From NCBI RefSeq assembly GCF_009827535.1, contig NZ_WTYN01000004.1, forward strand, positions 43,584 through 107,583: 64,000 bases of DNA, in the 5' to 3' direction. The position numbers and the translations under genes were made by a program. The notes beneath the pieces are model-generated. The model made no database searches. It saw only the letters and a list, made by a program, of their open reading frames with translations, and was not told the origin of the DNA. The DNA comes from Qipengyuania oceanensis. GTDB taxonomy: Bacteria > Pseudomonadota > Alphaproteobacteria > Sphingomonadales > Sphingomonadaceae. Below, one piece after another: positions 1 through 8,964 of this stretch (positions are counted from its first letter, which is position 1; the number at the start of each line of letters is the position of its first letter).

Positions 1-1160
1 CGACGCCCTTTTTCTTCAATTTCCACCACGGCGACCTCGGAAATTTCTCCGTCATCGGCCCGTCGGGTTCGGGCAAAACGGTGGTGATGAACTTCCTCGC
101 CGCGCAGGCGCAGAAGTTCAGGCCGCGAACGATCTTGTTCGACAAGGATCGCGGTGCTGAGCTGTTCGTGCGCGGCATCGGCGGACGCTATGAACGCATC
201 GTCTCGGGTGCGCCTTCGGGCTTCAACCCGATGGCCTTGCCGGACAGTCCGGCCAACCGCGCCTTCCTGCGCGACTGGCTCTCCGTTCTGCTCGCCGCCG
301 ACGGTCCGGAGGAACTGGCGACGATCGCGGGTGCGGTCGACGCAGCCTATGCCAACGACGCTTCGCTTCGCCGCCTGCGTCATTTCAAGGAACTGCTCGC
401 CGGTGCGCGCCGTCCGCAACCCGGCGATCTTGCCGACCGGCTTTCCGCCTGGATCGGCAACGGCGAGCATGGCTGGCTGTTCGACAACGAGCGCGACGAG
501 CTGGACCTGTCGACCCGCGTGCTCGGTTTCGACATGACCGCGCTGCTTGAATCGCCGCGTCTGCGTACGCCGGTCATGATGTACCTGTTTCACCGGATCG
601 AGGAGCGGCTCGACGGCGAGCCGACGATGCTGCTGATCGACGAAGGGTGGAAAGCGCTGGACGATGCGGTCTTCGCTGACCGCATCCGCGACTGGCTCAA
701 GACGCTGCGCAAGCGCAATGCGCTGGTCGGCTTCGCCACCCAGAGCGCGCGCGATGCGCTGGAAAGCAAGATCGCGACCGCGCTGGTCGAACAGACGGCG
801 ACGATGGTCTTCATGCCGAACAGCCGCGCGCGTCCCGAAGACTATTGCGACGGCTTCGGCCTGACGCAGCACGAGCTCTCGGTCATTCGCACGCTGCCAT
901 CGCACAGCCGCGCCTTCCTGGTGCGCCAGCCCGACGCGAGCGTCGTCGTGCGGCTCGACCTGTCGGGCGCGCCCGAAGTGCTCACCGTGCTGTCCGGCCG
1001 CGAGCAGAGCGTGCGCCGGCTCGACCTGCTGCGCGAGGCTGTCGGCGACGCGCCGGCCGACTGGTTCCCGACGCTCACCGGCACGGCATGGCCGGGCGGG
1101 GCGAACGATAGCGGCGCCGACGACGGCGACGACTTCGCCTTCGACAGGGCCGCCGAATGA
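1..1160 (+). CDS. virB4: VirB4 type IV secretion ATPase (C-terminal part, cut by window edge)
   Basis: The reading frame is open from base 3, so the gene enters from the left and only its C-terminal ATPase domain is here. The Walker A motif GPSGSGKT lies about 20 codons in, and the Walker B/DExx region reads MLLIDEGWKALDD. VirB4 is the cytoplasmic-side ATPase that energises substrate transfer and pilus assembly in VirB-type secretion machines. The stop codon overlaps the next start (ATGA), showing translational coupling with virB6. TraC/TrbE-type names are possible alternatives, but the following virB6-B9-B10-B11 order favours VirB4. Confidence 0.9.
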   Translation, partial: TPFFFNFHHGDLGNFSVIGPSGSGKTVVMNFLAAQAQKFRPRTILFDKDRGAELFVRGIGGRYERIVSGAPSGFNPMALPDSPANRAFLRDWLSVLLAADGPEELATIAGAVDAAYANDASLRRLRHFKELLAGARRPQPGDLADRLSAWIGNGEHGWLFDNERDELDLSTRVLGFDMTALLESPRLRTPVMMYLFHRIEERLDGEPTMLLIDEGWKALDDAVFADRIRDWLKTLRKRNALVGFATQSARDALESKIATALVEQTATMVFMPNSRARPEDYCDGFGLTQHELSVIRTLPSHSRAFLVRQPDASVVVRLDLSGAPEVLTVLSGREQSVRRLDLLREAVGDAPADWFPTLTGTAWPGGANDSGADDGDDFAFDRAAE

Positions 1161-2320
1161 ACGCGACCTGCCAGGGCGCCGCCCAGGAGGCAGGCACCGG
1201 GGTCGGCGCGGCACTGCGCGCGGTCGACTGCACCGCGAGCGAGATGACCGCGAGCGCTTTCGGCCGCCTGTTTGCCAGTGGCGGGGCGCTGGGCACCGTG
1301 CTCACGATCCTGCTCACGCTGTTCATCGCCTTCTTCGCGATCGCGCTGCTGCTGGGCCGCACGAACCTGTCGGTGCGCTCGCTCACGCCGCGGATGATGA
1401 CGTTGGGGCTGGTGCTGACCTTTGCGACCAGCTGGCTCGCCTATCAGAGCGTGGTGTGGAACCTGGCAACGGGCGCGCCGGACGAGTTGGCGACGATCAT
1501 CGCCGGGACCGACGGTTCGGCGACGCAGGTCTTCGCGAGCAAGCTCGATGTCGTCTTCCTGGCAATTCAGGAGACAACCCAGGGGACGCAGGATTTCTCC
1601 GCCTTCTCGCCGCCGGGAATGATGTGGCTCGGCGCAATGCTGTTGCTGCTCGGAACTGTCGGCGTTCTGGTCACCGCGCGCATAGCGCTCGCGGTGCTGG
1701 TCGCGATCGGTCCGGTCTTCGTGGTGATGGCGCTGTTCAACGGGACGCGGGGACTGTTCACCGGCTGGCTCAAGGGGCTGGTGATGCTGGCGGTCGTCCC
1801 GATCTTCGTGGTGCTCGGCGGCTCGATCATGCTCGAACTCGCCGTACCGATCCTCGCCGCGCTCACCGCGACGCCCGGGGCGATCGACCCGCAGGCCGCG
1901 ATGGCTTTCTTCGTGATCGGCGCGGTGCATTGCGCGCTGATGGCGATGATGGTGAAGGTCGGCGGCACGATGGTATCGGGCTGGACGGTCTTCGGCCTTG
2001 TGCCCGATGCGATGGACAAGCCAGTGCGCGGGACTTCCGCTTCGGGCGCGTCCCCGGCAGCAGCCCAGGCCTATGCACGGGCGGCGGCAACGCCTTCCCA
2101 ACGAAGCGAGCCCTCGCGCCAGATCGCCATTCCTGCAACCGGCACGCTCACCGCCGCAAACGACAGCGGCGCTTCAGGGTCGGTCAATCGCACGACAGTC
2201 ATCCAGTCCGGATCGGCGGCAGCACCCGCCACGACCGCGAGTTCTGTTGCACCGTCCCGCGTGCAGGGAATCGGAAACCGGTTCCGGCCCGCCAATATTC
2301 GAACGGAGAAGTTCTCATGA
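1157..2320 (+). CDS. virB6: VirB6/TrbL-like inner-membrane channel protein
   Basis: The 387-residue protein has several long hydrophobic segments (roughly residues 35-65, 75-105, 155-190, 200-235 and 245-270) and a hydrophilic, Ala/Ser-rich C-terminal tail. This is the architecture of VirB6/TrbL, the polytopic inner-membrane subunit of type IV secretion systems. The start overlaps the virB4 stop by four bases and the stop overlaps the virB9 start in the same way. Sequence conservation in this family is weak, so the call leans on topology and operon position. Confidence 0.82.
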   Translation: MNATCQGAAQEAGTGVGAALRAVDCTASEMTASAFGRLFASGGALGTVLTILLTLFIAFFAIALLLGRTNLSVRSLTPRMMTLGLVLTFATSWLAYQSVVWNLATGAPDELATIIAGTDGSATQVFASKLDVVFLAIQETTQGTQDFSAFSPPGMMWLGAMLLLLGTVGVLVTARIALAVLVAIGPVFVVMALFNGTRGLFTGWLKGLVMLAVVPIFVVLGGSIMLELAVPILAALTATPGAIDPQAAMAFFVIGAVHCALMAMMVKVGGTMVSGWTVFGLVPDAMDKPVRGTSASGASPAAAQAYARAAATPSQRSEPSRQIAIPATGTLTAANDSGASGSVNRTTVIQSGSAAAPATTASSVAPSRVQGIGNRFRPANIRTEKFS

Positions 2321-3108
2321 TCCGCGCGGCTCTCATCACCTTCGCGCCTCTTGCCCTGCTCGCTGTCGCATCGCCGGCATCCGCGCAGGACAGTCGGCTG
2401 GTGGAAGTGGCCTATGACGAGGCCCAGGTCTTCCGGCTGGAAGGCCGCGTCAACGTGCAGGCGACGATCGCCTTCGCAGACGACGAGCGGATCGAGAACG
2501 TCGCCATCGGCGATTCGCAGAGCTGGCAGATCACGCCCAACAAGCGCGCGACGCTGCTGTTCGTGAAGCCTCTTTCGCCCAGTGCTAGCACCAACATGAC
2601 CGTCGTCACCGACAAGCGGACCTATCTGTTCGACCTCGTTGCCGGCCCCCGCTCGAAGCCGGTCTATGTCCTGCGCTTCAGCTACCCGGAAGAAGAGCGC
2701 AAGGCAGCATTGCAGCTGGCCCAAGGGCCGAGCGCGGAAGAACTCGCCGCTGCCACCGCGCCGGAACAGATCGTCGATCCGGCGGAACTCAATTTCGCCT
2801 GGACGACGAGCGGCGATGCCAACCTGCTGCCGGCGCGCAGCTACGACAACGGCACGGCGACCTATCTCAGCTGGCCTGCCGGCCGCGCGGTACCGGCGAT
2901 ACTGATCAAGGATGCCAAGGGCACCGAGGGCCCGGTCAATTTCACCGTGCGCGGGGACACCATCGTGGTCGACGGCGTTCCGCGCGAGATCGTGCTGCGC
3001 TCGGGCAAGGATGCCGCGCTGCTGGTCAACGCCGGCCCGGCGCGAGCCGACCGTCCCCTAAGCAGCGGCAACAAGGCTGCCCTGGCCGCCAACATGGAGA
3101 GCAACTGA
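2317..3108 (+). CDS. virB9: VirB9 outer-membrane core-complex protein
   Basis: This 263-aa protein begins with a clear signal peptide ending ASPASAQ at about residue 24. The N-terminal part fits the VirB9/TrbG periplasmic domain, and the C-terminal half, from about residue 155 (NFAWTTSGDANLLPARSYDN), matches the beta-rich domain that pairs with VirB7/VirB10 in the outer-membrane core complex. I placed the start at the ATG overlapping the virB6 stop because the signal peptide begins exactly there; the frame stays open much further upstream, but that part is antisense-like noise over virB6. The stop overlaps the virB10 ATG. Confidence 0.9.
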   Translation: MIRAALITFAPLALLAVASPASAQDSRLVEVAYDEAQVFRLEGRVNVQATIAFADDERIENVAIGDSQSWQITPNKRATLLFVKPLSPSASTNMTVVTDKRTYLFDLVAGPRSKPVYVLRFSYPEEERKAALQLAQGPSAEELAAATAPEQIVDPAELNFAWTTSGDANLLPARSYDNGTATYLSWPAGRAVPAILIKDAKGTEGPVNFTVRGDTIVVDGVPREIVLRSGKDAALLVNAGPARADRPLSSGNKAALAANMESN

Positions 3109-4244
3109 TGCGCCTCGCGATGCGCCTGCCCGCGCAAAAGGGCTCCGATGGCGTCGCCAACGATGTCGATCCGCGCGACGAGGGTACGCCCGATGTCACC
3201 GATCTCGCCAATCGCGTCTCCTATCCGGCAGTCGCCAATCGCAACACCCGCAGCGACGGCATGGGCCTTGCCGCAGGTGTGCTGATCGTCGCGGCGCTCG
3301 GTGCGGTGACGCTCTGGAGCATGAATGCCGCCCGGGTCGAGCCGCAGCAGGGCATCGGCGGCGAAGTGCAGCCGGGCCCCGCACCCGATGCCATGCCCTA
3401 CGTTCCGCCCGAAGCGGTCACGGTCGTGCAGCCGGTCGAAACGCTCGCCGCCGCTCCGCAGCCGGTCGGCATGCCGCCGCCGGTCACCGCCTATGCTCCG
3501 GCCCAGCAGGCCCAGCCGTCGGGCAATCGCTACGCTTCGCCGACGGTCGTCTTCGACGCAGGCGCGATGCCGGTGGGCATAGTTCCGGCAGGCGAGGCGG
3601 TAGCTGCAGGGGAAGGAACCGCGGCAGCAGGCGGTTCGGCCAACGATTTCGCCAGCCGGATCGGCGGCGTGGGTGGTGCGCCCGCGCAAGCGAGGGCAAT
3701 GGTCAATCCGCAGACCACGGTGACGCAGGGAACGCTGATCCCCGCGATCCTCGAAACCGCGATCGATACCAACGTCCCGGGCTATGTCCGCGCGGTCGTC
3801 AGCCAGGACGTGCGCAGCTTCGACGGCAGCCGCGTGCTGGTCCCGCGGTCGAGCCGCCTGATCGGCCAGTATCAGTCGGGGATGCAGGGCGGGCAGAAGC
3901 GCGCCTATGTCATCTGGACCCGTCTGATCCGGCCCGACGGCGCCTCGGTGCAGCTCGCCTCGCCTGCGATCGGCTTCGACGGAACGACCGGCCTGCAAGG
4001 CAAGGTCTCGGGTAACGGTTTCTTCAAGCGCTTCGGCTCGGCCATGCTGCTGTCGGTCGTCGGAGGCCTGTCGACCATCGCGTCGGGCGGGGCATCGGTG
4101 GTGCTCGGCGGCGCGGGTTCGTCGGCAGCGGCCACTGCCGCGGAGCAGGACGGACAGCGCAGCCCGACGGTGCGCGTGCGCCAGGGCGAGCCGATCCGCA
4201 TCTTCACCGCGCGCGACCTCGACTTCAGCCAGGTCAGCGGCTGA
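3108..4244 (+). CDS. virB10: VirB10/TrbI-like scaffold protein
   Basis: The 378-aa protein has the VirB10 layout: a short cytoplasmic N-terminus, one transmembrane segment at about residues 53-71, a Pro/Ala-rich periplasmic linker to about residue 160, and a C-terminal beta-barrel domain with motifs GTLIPAILETAIDTN and RVLVPRSSRLIGQYQSG. VirB10 spans both membranes and relays ATP-driven energy to the outer-membrane channel. It overlaps virB9 by one base and is followed 13 bp later by virB11. Confidence 0.93.
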   Translation: MRLAMRLPAQKGSDGVANDVDPRDEGTPDVTDLANRVSYPAVANRNTRSDGMGLAAGVLIVAALGAVTLWSMNAARVEPQQGIGGEVQPGPAPDAMPYVPPEAVTVVQPVETLAAAPQPVGMPPPVTAYAPAQQAQPSGNRYASPTVVFDAGAMPVGIVPAGEAVAAGEGTAAAGGSANDFASRIGGVGGAPAQARAMVNPQTTVTQGTLIPAILETAIDTNVPGYVRAVVSQDVRSFDGSRVLVPRSSRLIGQYQSGMQGGQKRAYVIWTRLIRPDGASVQLASPAIGFDGTTGLQGKVSGNGFFKRFGSAMLLSVVGGLSTIASGGASVVLGGAGSSAAATAAEQDGQRSPTVRVRQGEPIRIFTARDLDFSQVSG

Positions 4245-4257
4245 GGCAAGTCCAGCG

Positions 4258-5253
4258 ATGAGCGCCGATATCCATTCCCTGCCAAGCGACAACCCGGTCG
4301 AGCGCAGCGTCTATCTCGACGCCTACCTCGCTCCATTCCGCGAATGGCTCGAGCGCGACACGGTGACCGAGATCCTGGTCAACCGGCCGGGCGAGGTGTG
4401 GGTGGAAGATGCCGCCCAGCCGGGGATGCAGAGGATCGAGACCGACGCGATCGACGACCGGCTCGTCCAGCGGCTCGCCGAACAGGTCGCGCGGGTCAGC
4501 CACCAGGGGATCAATCGCGAGCATCCGCTGCTGGGCGCCACTCTGCCTGACGGTGCGCGCGTGCAGTTCTGCGGCCCGCCCGCCAGCCGCAAGCACTGGG
4601 TCATGGCGATCCGTCGCCACCGGCGGCTCGATCTGCCGCTGGATGCCTACGACACAGGTCCGCTCGCGGGCGACCGGCACGAGGCGATGCCCGACGCGCA
4701 AGCCGAGCCGATCGCTTACCTGCGCGAGACGATCCGCCAGCGCCGCACGATTCTGATTTCGGGCGGCACCAGCACTGGCAAGACCACCTTTCTCAACGCC
4801 ATGCTGCAGGAAATCCCGCAGCACGAACGCGTCGTGCTGGTCGAGGATACGCCCGAGTTGAAGATTCCCGGTGCGAACGGCGTCGGCCTTGTCGCGGTCA
4901 AGGGCGAGCTGGGCGAGGCCAAGGTCACCGCCAACGAATTGCTGCAGGCGGCGCTACGCTTGAGGCCCGACCGGATCGTGCTCGGCGAATTGCGCGGCGC
5001 GGAAAGTGTCAGCTTCCTGCGCGCGATCAACACCGGCCACCCGGGCAGCTTCTCGACCGTTCATGCCAACAGCCTGCGCGGTGCGCTCGAACAGCTCAGC
5101 CTGATGGTGATGCAGACCGGCATCGGCCTCACCCGCAGCGACACGATCGCCTATGCGGCGAGCGTGATCGACGTGATCGTCCAGCTGAAGCGCGATGCCA
5201 ACGGCAAGCGCGGGATCGCCGCGATCGCAGAGAGCAGCACGCTGGTCGAGTGA
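4258..5253 (+). CDS. virB11: VirB11 hexameric traffic ATPase
   Basis: The 331-aa protein carries Walker A GGTSTGKTT at residues 169-177, a conserved Asp box (VLVEDTPELKI), Walker B region RIVLGELRGAES and the His box GHPGSFSTVHANS, all hallmarks of VirB11/PulE ATPases. It would form the cytoplasmic ring at the base of the secretion channel. It is the last gene of the visible operon; no VirD4 coupling protein or relaxase lies downstream in this window. The next gene is convergent only 7 bp away with no obvious terminator between. Confidence 0.94.
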   Translation: MSADIHSLPSDNPVERSVYLDAYLAPFREWLERDTVTEILVNRPGEVWVEDAAQPGMQRIETDAIDDRLVQRLAEQVARVSHQGINREHPLLGATLPDGARVQFCGPPASRKHWVMAIRRHRRLDLPLDAYDTGPLAGDRHEAMPDAQAEPIAYLRETIRQRRTILISGGTSTGKTTFLNAMLQEIPQHERVVLVEDTPELKIPGANGVGLVAVKGELGEAKVTANELLQAALRLRPDRIVLGELRGAESVSFLRAINTGHPGSFSTVHANSLRGALEQLSLMVMQTGIGLTRSDTIAYAASVIDVIVQLKRDANGKRGIAAIAESSTLVE

Positions 5254-5260
5254 GACTGCC

Positions 5261-6019
5261 TCAGCGCGGGCCGCCATCGACCTGCAGCAATTCGCCGGTG
5301 ACATAGCTCGACGACGGGCTCGCCAGCATCAGCGCGGCGGTGACGATCTCTTCGGGCCTGCCGGGCCGACCCAGCGCGACGGGCGACGTCTCGCGCGCTT
5401 CCTGCGTCCAGGCGTTCGCGATGTCGGTCAGGAAGGGGCCGGGCACGATGGCGTTCACGCGCACCTTGGGCGCATATTCCTTCGCGAGCGATACGGTCAT
5501 CGCGTTGATCGCGGCCTTCGCGCCGGAATAGGGCACGACGCCGGGCATAGCGTGGAGCGAGGCGGTGGAACTGATGTTGATGATCGTACCGCCATTGCCA
5601 TCGGCCATGCGCTTGCCGACCTGGCTGGCCAGCCTGAACGGCCCCTTGAAATTGAGGTTGAGCACCGAATCGAACAATTGTTCGGTGACCTCGTGGCTCG
5701 GGCAGGCAGGCCCCATGCCGGCATTATTGATGAGGATATCGACGCGGCCGAAAGCGTCATATGCCGCAGCGATCAGCGCATCGATGTCGTCCCAACGCCC
5801 GCAGTGCGCCGCATGGGCCAGCCCCTTGCGTCCCATGCTCTCGACTTCGGCCACGACATGCTCGCAGGCATCGAGCTTGCGACTGGCGACGATGCAATCC
5901 GCGCCGCGCGCGGCGAGCGCGAGCACCATTTCGCGGCCCAGTCCGCGGCTGCCCCCGGTCACCAGCGCGACCTTGCCGGTGAAGTCGAACAGCGGGTCGC
6001 GGCTTTCCAGCGCGATCAC
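5261..6019 (-). CDS. SDR-family oxidoreductase
   Basis: A classical short-chain dehydrogenase/reductase of about 252 aa. The nucleotide-binding motif TGGSRGLG is at residues 21-28, NNAG at 98-101, and the catalytic Ser151, Tyr164 and Lys168 (YSGAK) have the normal spacing; the C-terminus GELLQVDGG is typical of the FabG-like branch. I chose the GTG at 6019, which overlaps the upstream thiolase stop as GTGA, instead of a TTG five codons earlier. Coupling with the thiolase suggests a 3-hydroxyacyl-CoA or related alcohol substrate, but the true substrate cannot be read from sequence. Confidence 0.85.
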   Translation of the reverse strand: MIALESRDPLFDFTGKVALVTGGSRGLGREMVLALAARGADCIVASRKLDACEHVVAEVESMGRKGLAHAAHCGRWDDIDALIAAAYDAFGRVDILINNAGMGPACPSHEVTEQLFDSVLNLNFKGPFRLASQVGKRMADGNGGTIINISSTASLHAMPGVVPYSGAKAAINAMTVSLAKEYAPKVRVNAIVPGPFLTDIANAWTQEARETSPVALGRPGRPEEIVTAALMLASPSSSYVTGELLQVDGGPR

Positions 6020-7533
6020 GAGATGCGCTCCCAATAGGCGATGTCGTCTGTGTCGCGCACCACCGTCCCGCTGGTCCCGACCGGCTCGACCTTGCCGTCC
6101 GTCAGGAAGGCGATCGTCGCCGTGTCGTCGGGCGCGACCATCGCCAAAGTGCGCGTTCCGTCGGGCGTGCGGGCGAGCACCGTGCCCATGCGCGGGCTGC
6201 CGTCGCGGCGATAGTGCACCGTATAGCTCTCGATCTCGGCCTTGCCTTCGTATTCCTGATCGAGATCGGGCACTTCGCCGCGGGCCTCGTCCGCTTCTGC
6301 CTGGTAGTCGAAGTCCTGCGGGAAGCTGGCAGCCGCGATCGGAGCGGAGGCGAGCAGGATGGTATGGTTGTGCGTCGCATAGCCGCCATTGGCGAAGAGC
6401 AGGCCCTTGCCGCCCGTCTCGCGCAGCTTGAGCACCATGCTGGCGACCGCGTGGCTCATGTAATTGCCGATCGGCCCGCCGCCGAACGTCAGCCCGCCGA
6501 ATACCGTCATCGGCTTGTCGAGCGGCCAGTCGATCACACGCCGTGCCATCTTGGGAACGCAGGGGAAGCAGGAATAGAGCTCGATATGGTCGATGTCCGA
6601 CGTCTCGACCGCGTTGAGTTCCATCGCGCGCCGCAATGAAACCGCCATGCTGGGCGAGGCTTCGAAAGTGTCGCGCTCGAGAAAATCGTCCGATTCGTGG
6701 GCCGCCGCCCCCATGCCGACATAGACGATCCTGTCGTCCGGCACGCCGCGCCGCCGTGCCTCTGCCAGGCTGGTGACGATGAAGCCCGCGCCCTGGTTGA
6801 CCGATGAATTGGCGACCTGCAGCTTGGTATAGGGAAAGGCGATCGGGCGATTGTTCTCGTCGGCCGCGACGATCTCTTCGGGTTTTCGCGGATCGTGGAT
6901 CCAGGCTGCCGGGTTCTCGTTCGCGACCTCGCTGAAGCCCGACCAGATGGCCCCGCTTTCCGCCTGCGCTTCTTCAAGGCTCTGCCCGTAGGCTGCGCGG
7001 CCCGCGTTCTCATAAAGCGGATAGACATCGACCGGGACGGTCAGGCCGTAGCTCTGGCGGTAGCCCTTTTTGACCCGATGCGCTGCATCGCGAAGGGCAT
7101 TGGGCGTATGGTCGCTCCCGGCCTTTGCGGCCGCAGCCTTGGCGTGCGCGGCCGCTGTCCGCAGTGCTTCGGCACCGACGACGCAGGCGATCGTGCCTTC
7201 GCCCGCGCCGATCCGGTTGGCCGCGCGGTTTAGCAGCAGGATCGGGCTGTCGCCATTGGGGAGCGCCGTCTGGAAAGTGTGGGCCGGCGACATTCCGCAA
7301 CCCTTCGCGACACTGTCGGTCAGGGGATTGAGCTGGGGGAACGAGAGTTGCGAGACGATCTCGAGCGAATCCGCATCCGCCAGCCAGCCGCCGCCCGCGT
7401 CCTCGTCCGCCGCACCGAGGGCGGCGACCATCAACTCGCCCGAATCCATGCCTTCGAGCGGGTCTTGGGGCCGGTCGTTGACCTGGCCTACGCCGACGAT
7501 GACGGGAATGCGTTCTGGGTTCGGGTTCGCCAT
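6016..7533 (-). CDS. acetyl-CoA acetyltransferase / SCP2-type thiolase family protein
   Basis: This 505-aa protein starts ERIPVIVGVGQVNDRP, the opening of the actinobacterial/proteobacterial thiolase-like acetyltransferase family, and has the long C-terminal extension (beta-barrel-like, after residue ~400) typical of that group. Conserved thiolase-fold segments such as VGAEALRT and the Gly-rich GGLTFGGGPIGNYMSHA are visible. Members are linked to lipid or sterol side-chain degradation. It is co-transcribed with the downstream SDR (four-base overlap) and is divergent from an acyl-CoA dehydrogenase, so the three probably act in one acyl-CoA pathway. Confidence 0.8.
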   Translation of the reverse strand: MANPNPERIPVIVGVGQVNDRPQDPLEGMDSGELMVAALGAADEDAGGGWLADADSLEIVSQLSFPQLNPLTDSVAKGCGMSPAHTFQTALPNGDSPILLLNRAANRIGAGEGTIACVVGAEALRTAAAHAKAAAAKAGSDHTPNALRDAAHRVKKGYRQSYGLTVPVDVYPLYENAGRAAYGQSLEEAQAESGAIWSGFSEVANENPAAWIHDPRKPEEIVAADENNRPIAFPYTKLQVANSSVNQGAGFIVTSLAEARRRGVPDDRIVYVGMGAAAHESDDFLERDTFEASPSMAVSLRRAMELNAVETSDIDHIELYSCFPCVPKMARRVIDWPLDKPMTVFGGLTFGGGPIGNYMSHAVASMVLKLRETGGKGLLFANGGYATHNHTILLASAPIAAASFPQDFDYQAEADEARGEVPDLDQEYEGKAEIESYTVHYRRDGSPRMGTVLARTPDGTRTLAMVAPDDTATIAFLTDGKVEPVGTSGTVVRDTDDIAYWERIS

Positions 7534-7566
7534 GCTCTCTCCTCTTCGCGTCCGGATTAGCGGGCC

Positions 7567-7583
7567 GGTAGCGTTTTGCTACC
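7567..7583. promoter_or_regulatory. inverted repeat in divergent promoter, candidate operator
   Basis: GGTAGC-GTTTT-GCTACC is a perfect 6-bp inverted repeat with a 5-bp spacer in the 118-bp gap between the divergent thiolase and acyl-CoA dehydrogenase genes. Its size suits a TetR-type dimer site. No regulator gene is adjacent, so this is inference from position and symmetry. Confidence 0.35.
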
Positions 7584-7651
7584 TTTACAAATGCCAGCCG
7601 AAGGGCAAGCGTAACTCGCAAGCCAATCAAGATTCCGGGAGCTTTCCAGCC

Positions 7652-8794
7652 ATGCTCGATACTGCAAACCGCACCGCCTACAACGAAGACCACGAGGCTT
7701 TCCGCGACACGGTCCGCAAGGTCTTTGCCGAGCACATGACGCCCAACCTCGACAAGCACGAGGAAGAGGGCATCGTGGGGCGCGAGGCGTGGAAGGCGCT
7801 GGGCGAGGCGGGTATGCTGTGTCCGACCGTCAAGGAAGAAAACGGCGGTCTCGGCCTGGATTTCGGATTCAATTGCGTCCTGACCGAGGAACTGAGCTAC
7901 CTCGGCTCTTCCGCCGGGTTCACGCTGCAGAACGACATCACGGCCAATTATTTCGAGCGGCTCGGCACCGACGAGCAGCGCGCTAAATATCTGCCCGGCA
8001 TGGTGAGCGGCGATATCATCACCGCGATCGCCATGACCGAGCCGGGCGCGGGAAGCGATCTGCAGGGCATTCGCACGACTGCGGTCAAGGATGGCAACCA
8101 CCTGGTCGTCAACGGCTCGAAAACCTACATCACCAATGGCCAGAACGCCGATGTCGTGATCGTCGTCGCCAAGACCGATCCGACTCTCGGCGCGAAGGGT
8201 ACCTCGCTGGTGCTGGTCGATGCAGACACGCCCGGCTTCGAGCGCGGTCGCAATCTCGACAAGATCGGCCAGCATTCGGCCGACACGTCGGAACTGTTCT
8301 TCAACGACGTGCGCGTTCCGATGACCAATATCCTCGGGCAGGAGGGCAGGGGTTTCATCCACCTGATGGAGGAACTGCCGCAGGAGCGCCTCGGCATCGC
8401 GGTCGGTGCGCAGGCCGCCGCGCAGCGCGCCTTCGACGAAGCGGTCAAGTTCACCAAGGATCGCAAGGCATTCGGGCAGACCGTGTTCGAATTCCAGAAC
8501 ACCAAGTTCACGCTCGCCGATCTGAAGGCGAAGCTCCAGGTCGGCTGGGCACACCTCGATTGGGCGATCCGCAAGCATCTCTCTGGCGAACTGACCACCG
8601 ACGAGGCGAGCGCCGCCAAGCTGTGGCACACCGACCTGCAGTGGGAGGCCTGCGATGCCGCGCTCCAGTTGCACGGCGGAGCGGGCTACATGAACGAATA
8701 TGCCATCGCACGCTTGTGGCGCGATGCCCGCGTAACGCGCATCTTCGGGGGCACGAACGAGATCATGAAGGAAGTGATCAGCCGCTCGATCTGA
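7652..8794 (+). CDS. acyl-CoA dehydrogenase
   Basis: The 380-aa FAD flavoprotein shows the ACAD signatures AMTEPGAGSDLQGIRT (about residues 130-145), the flavin/adenine motif in the C-terminal domain (QLHGGAGYMNEY) and the end IFGGTNEIMKEVISRSI. The residue before GT near the C-terminus is Gly, not the Glu of medium-chain enzymes, so the catalytic base is probably the Glu in LPQERL, as in isovaleryl/long-chain-type ACADs. The start at 7652 gives the usual length and begins directly with a conserved N-terminal helix. It transfers electrons to ETF in the first step of beta-oxidation. Confidence 0.9.
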   Translation: MLDTANRTAYNEDHEAFRDTVRKVFAEHMTPNLDKHEEEGIVGREAWKALGEAGMLCPTVKEENGGLGLDFGFNCVLTEELSYLGSSAGFTLQNDITANYFERLGTDEQRAKYLPGMVSGDIITAIAMTEPGAGSDLQGIRTTAVKDGNHLVVNGSKTYITNGQNADVVIVVAKTDPTLGAKGTSLVLVDADTPGFERGRNLDKIGQHSADTSELFFNDVRVPMTNILGQEGRGFIHLMEELPQERLGIAVGAQAAAQRAFDEAVKFTKDRKAFGQTVFEFQNTKFTLADLKAKLQVGWAHLDWAIRKHLSGELTTDEASAAKLWHTDLQWEACDAALQLHGGAGYMNEYAIARLWRDARVTRIFGGTNEIMKEVISRSI

Positions 8795-8964
8795 GCGCGA
8801 ACCAAGCATTCCGTAACGTCGAAAAGCCCGCGGCGCGCCGCGGGCAGGCGTGGATTCGCGTCGTGCACAGGCTTGTAAAAGCCCACTTGCCAGACTGGCC
8901 GGTTGTGGCTTAGCTTCTCCATTCCACAAGCCGCGCAAAAGCGGCATGGAACAAGGAGAGGATC

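Noticed and set aside
842..2101. 419-codon minus-strand frame over virB4/virB6
   Set aside because: Extremely His/Arg-rich translation without any motif; the plus-strand virB genes with overlapping starts and stops explain the region.
8826..8845. Perfect palindrome GCCCGCGGC-GC-GCCGCGGGC after the acyl-CoA dehydrogenase
   Set aside because: No T tract follows on the plus strand, so it is not a convincing terminator for that gene; on the minus strand a short T run follows, but no minus-strand gene ends there.
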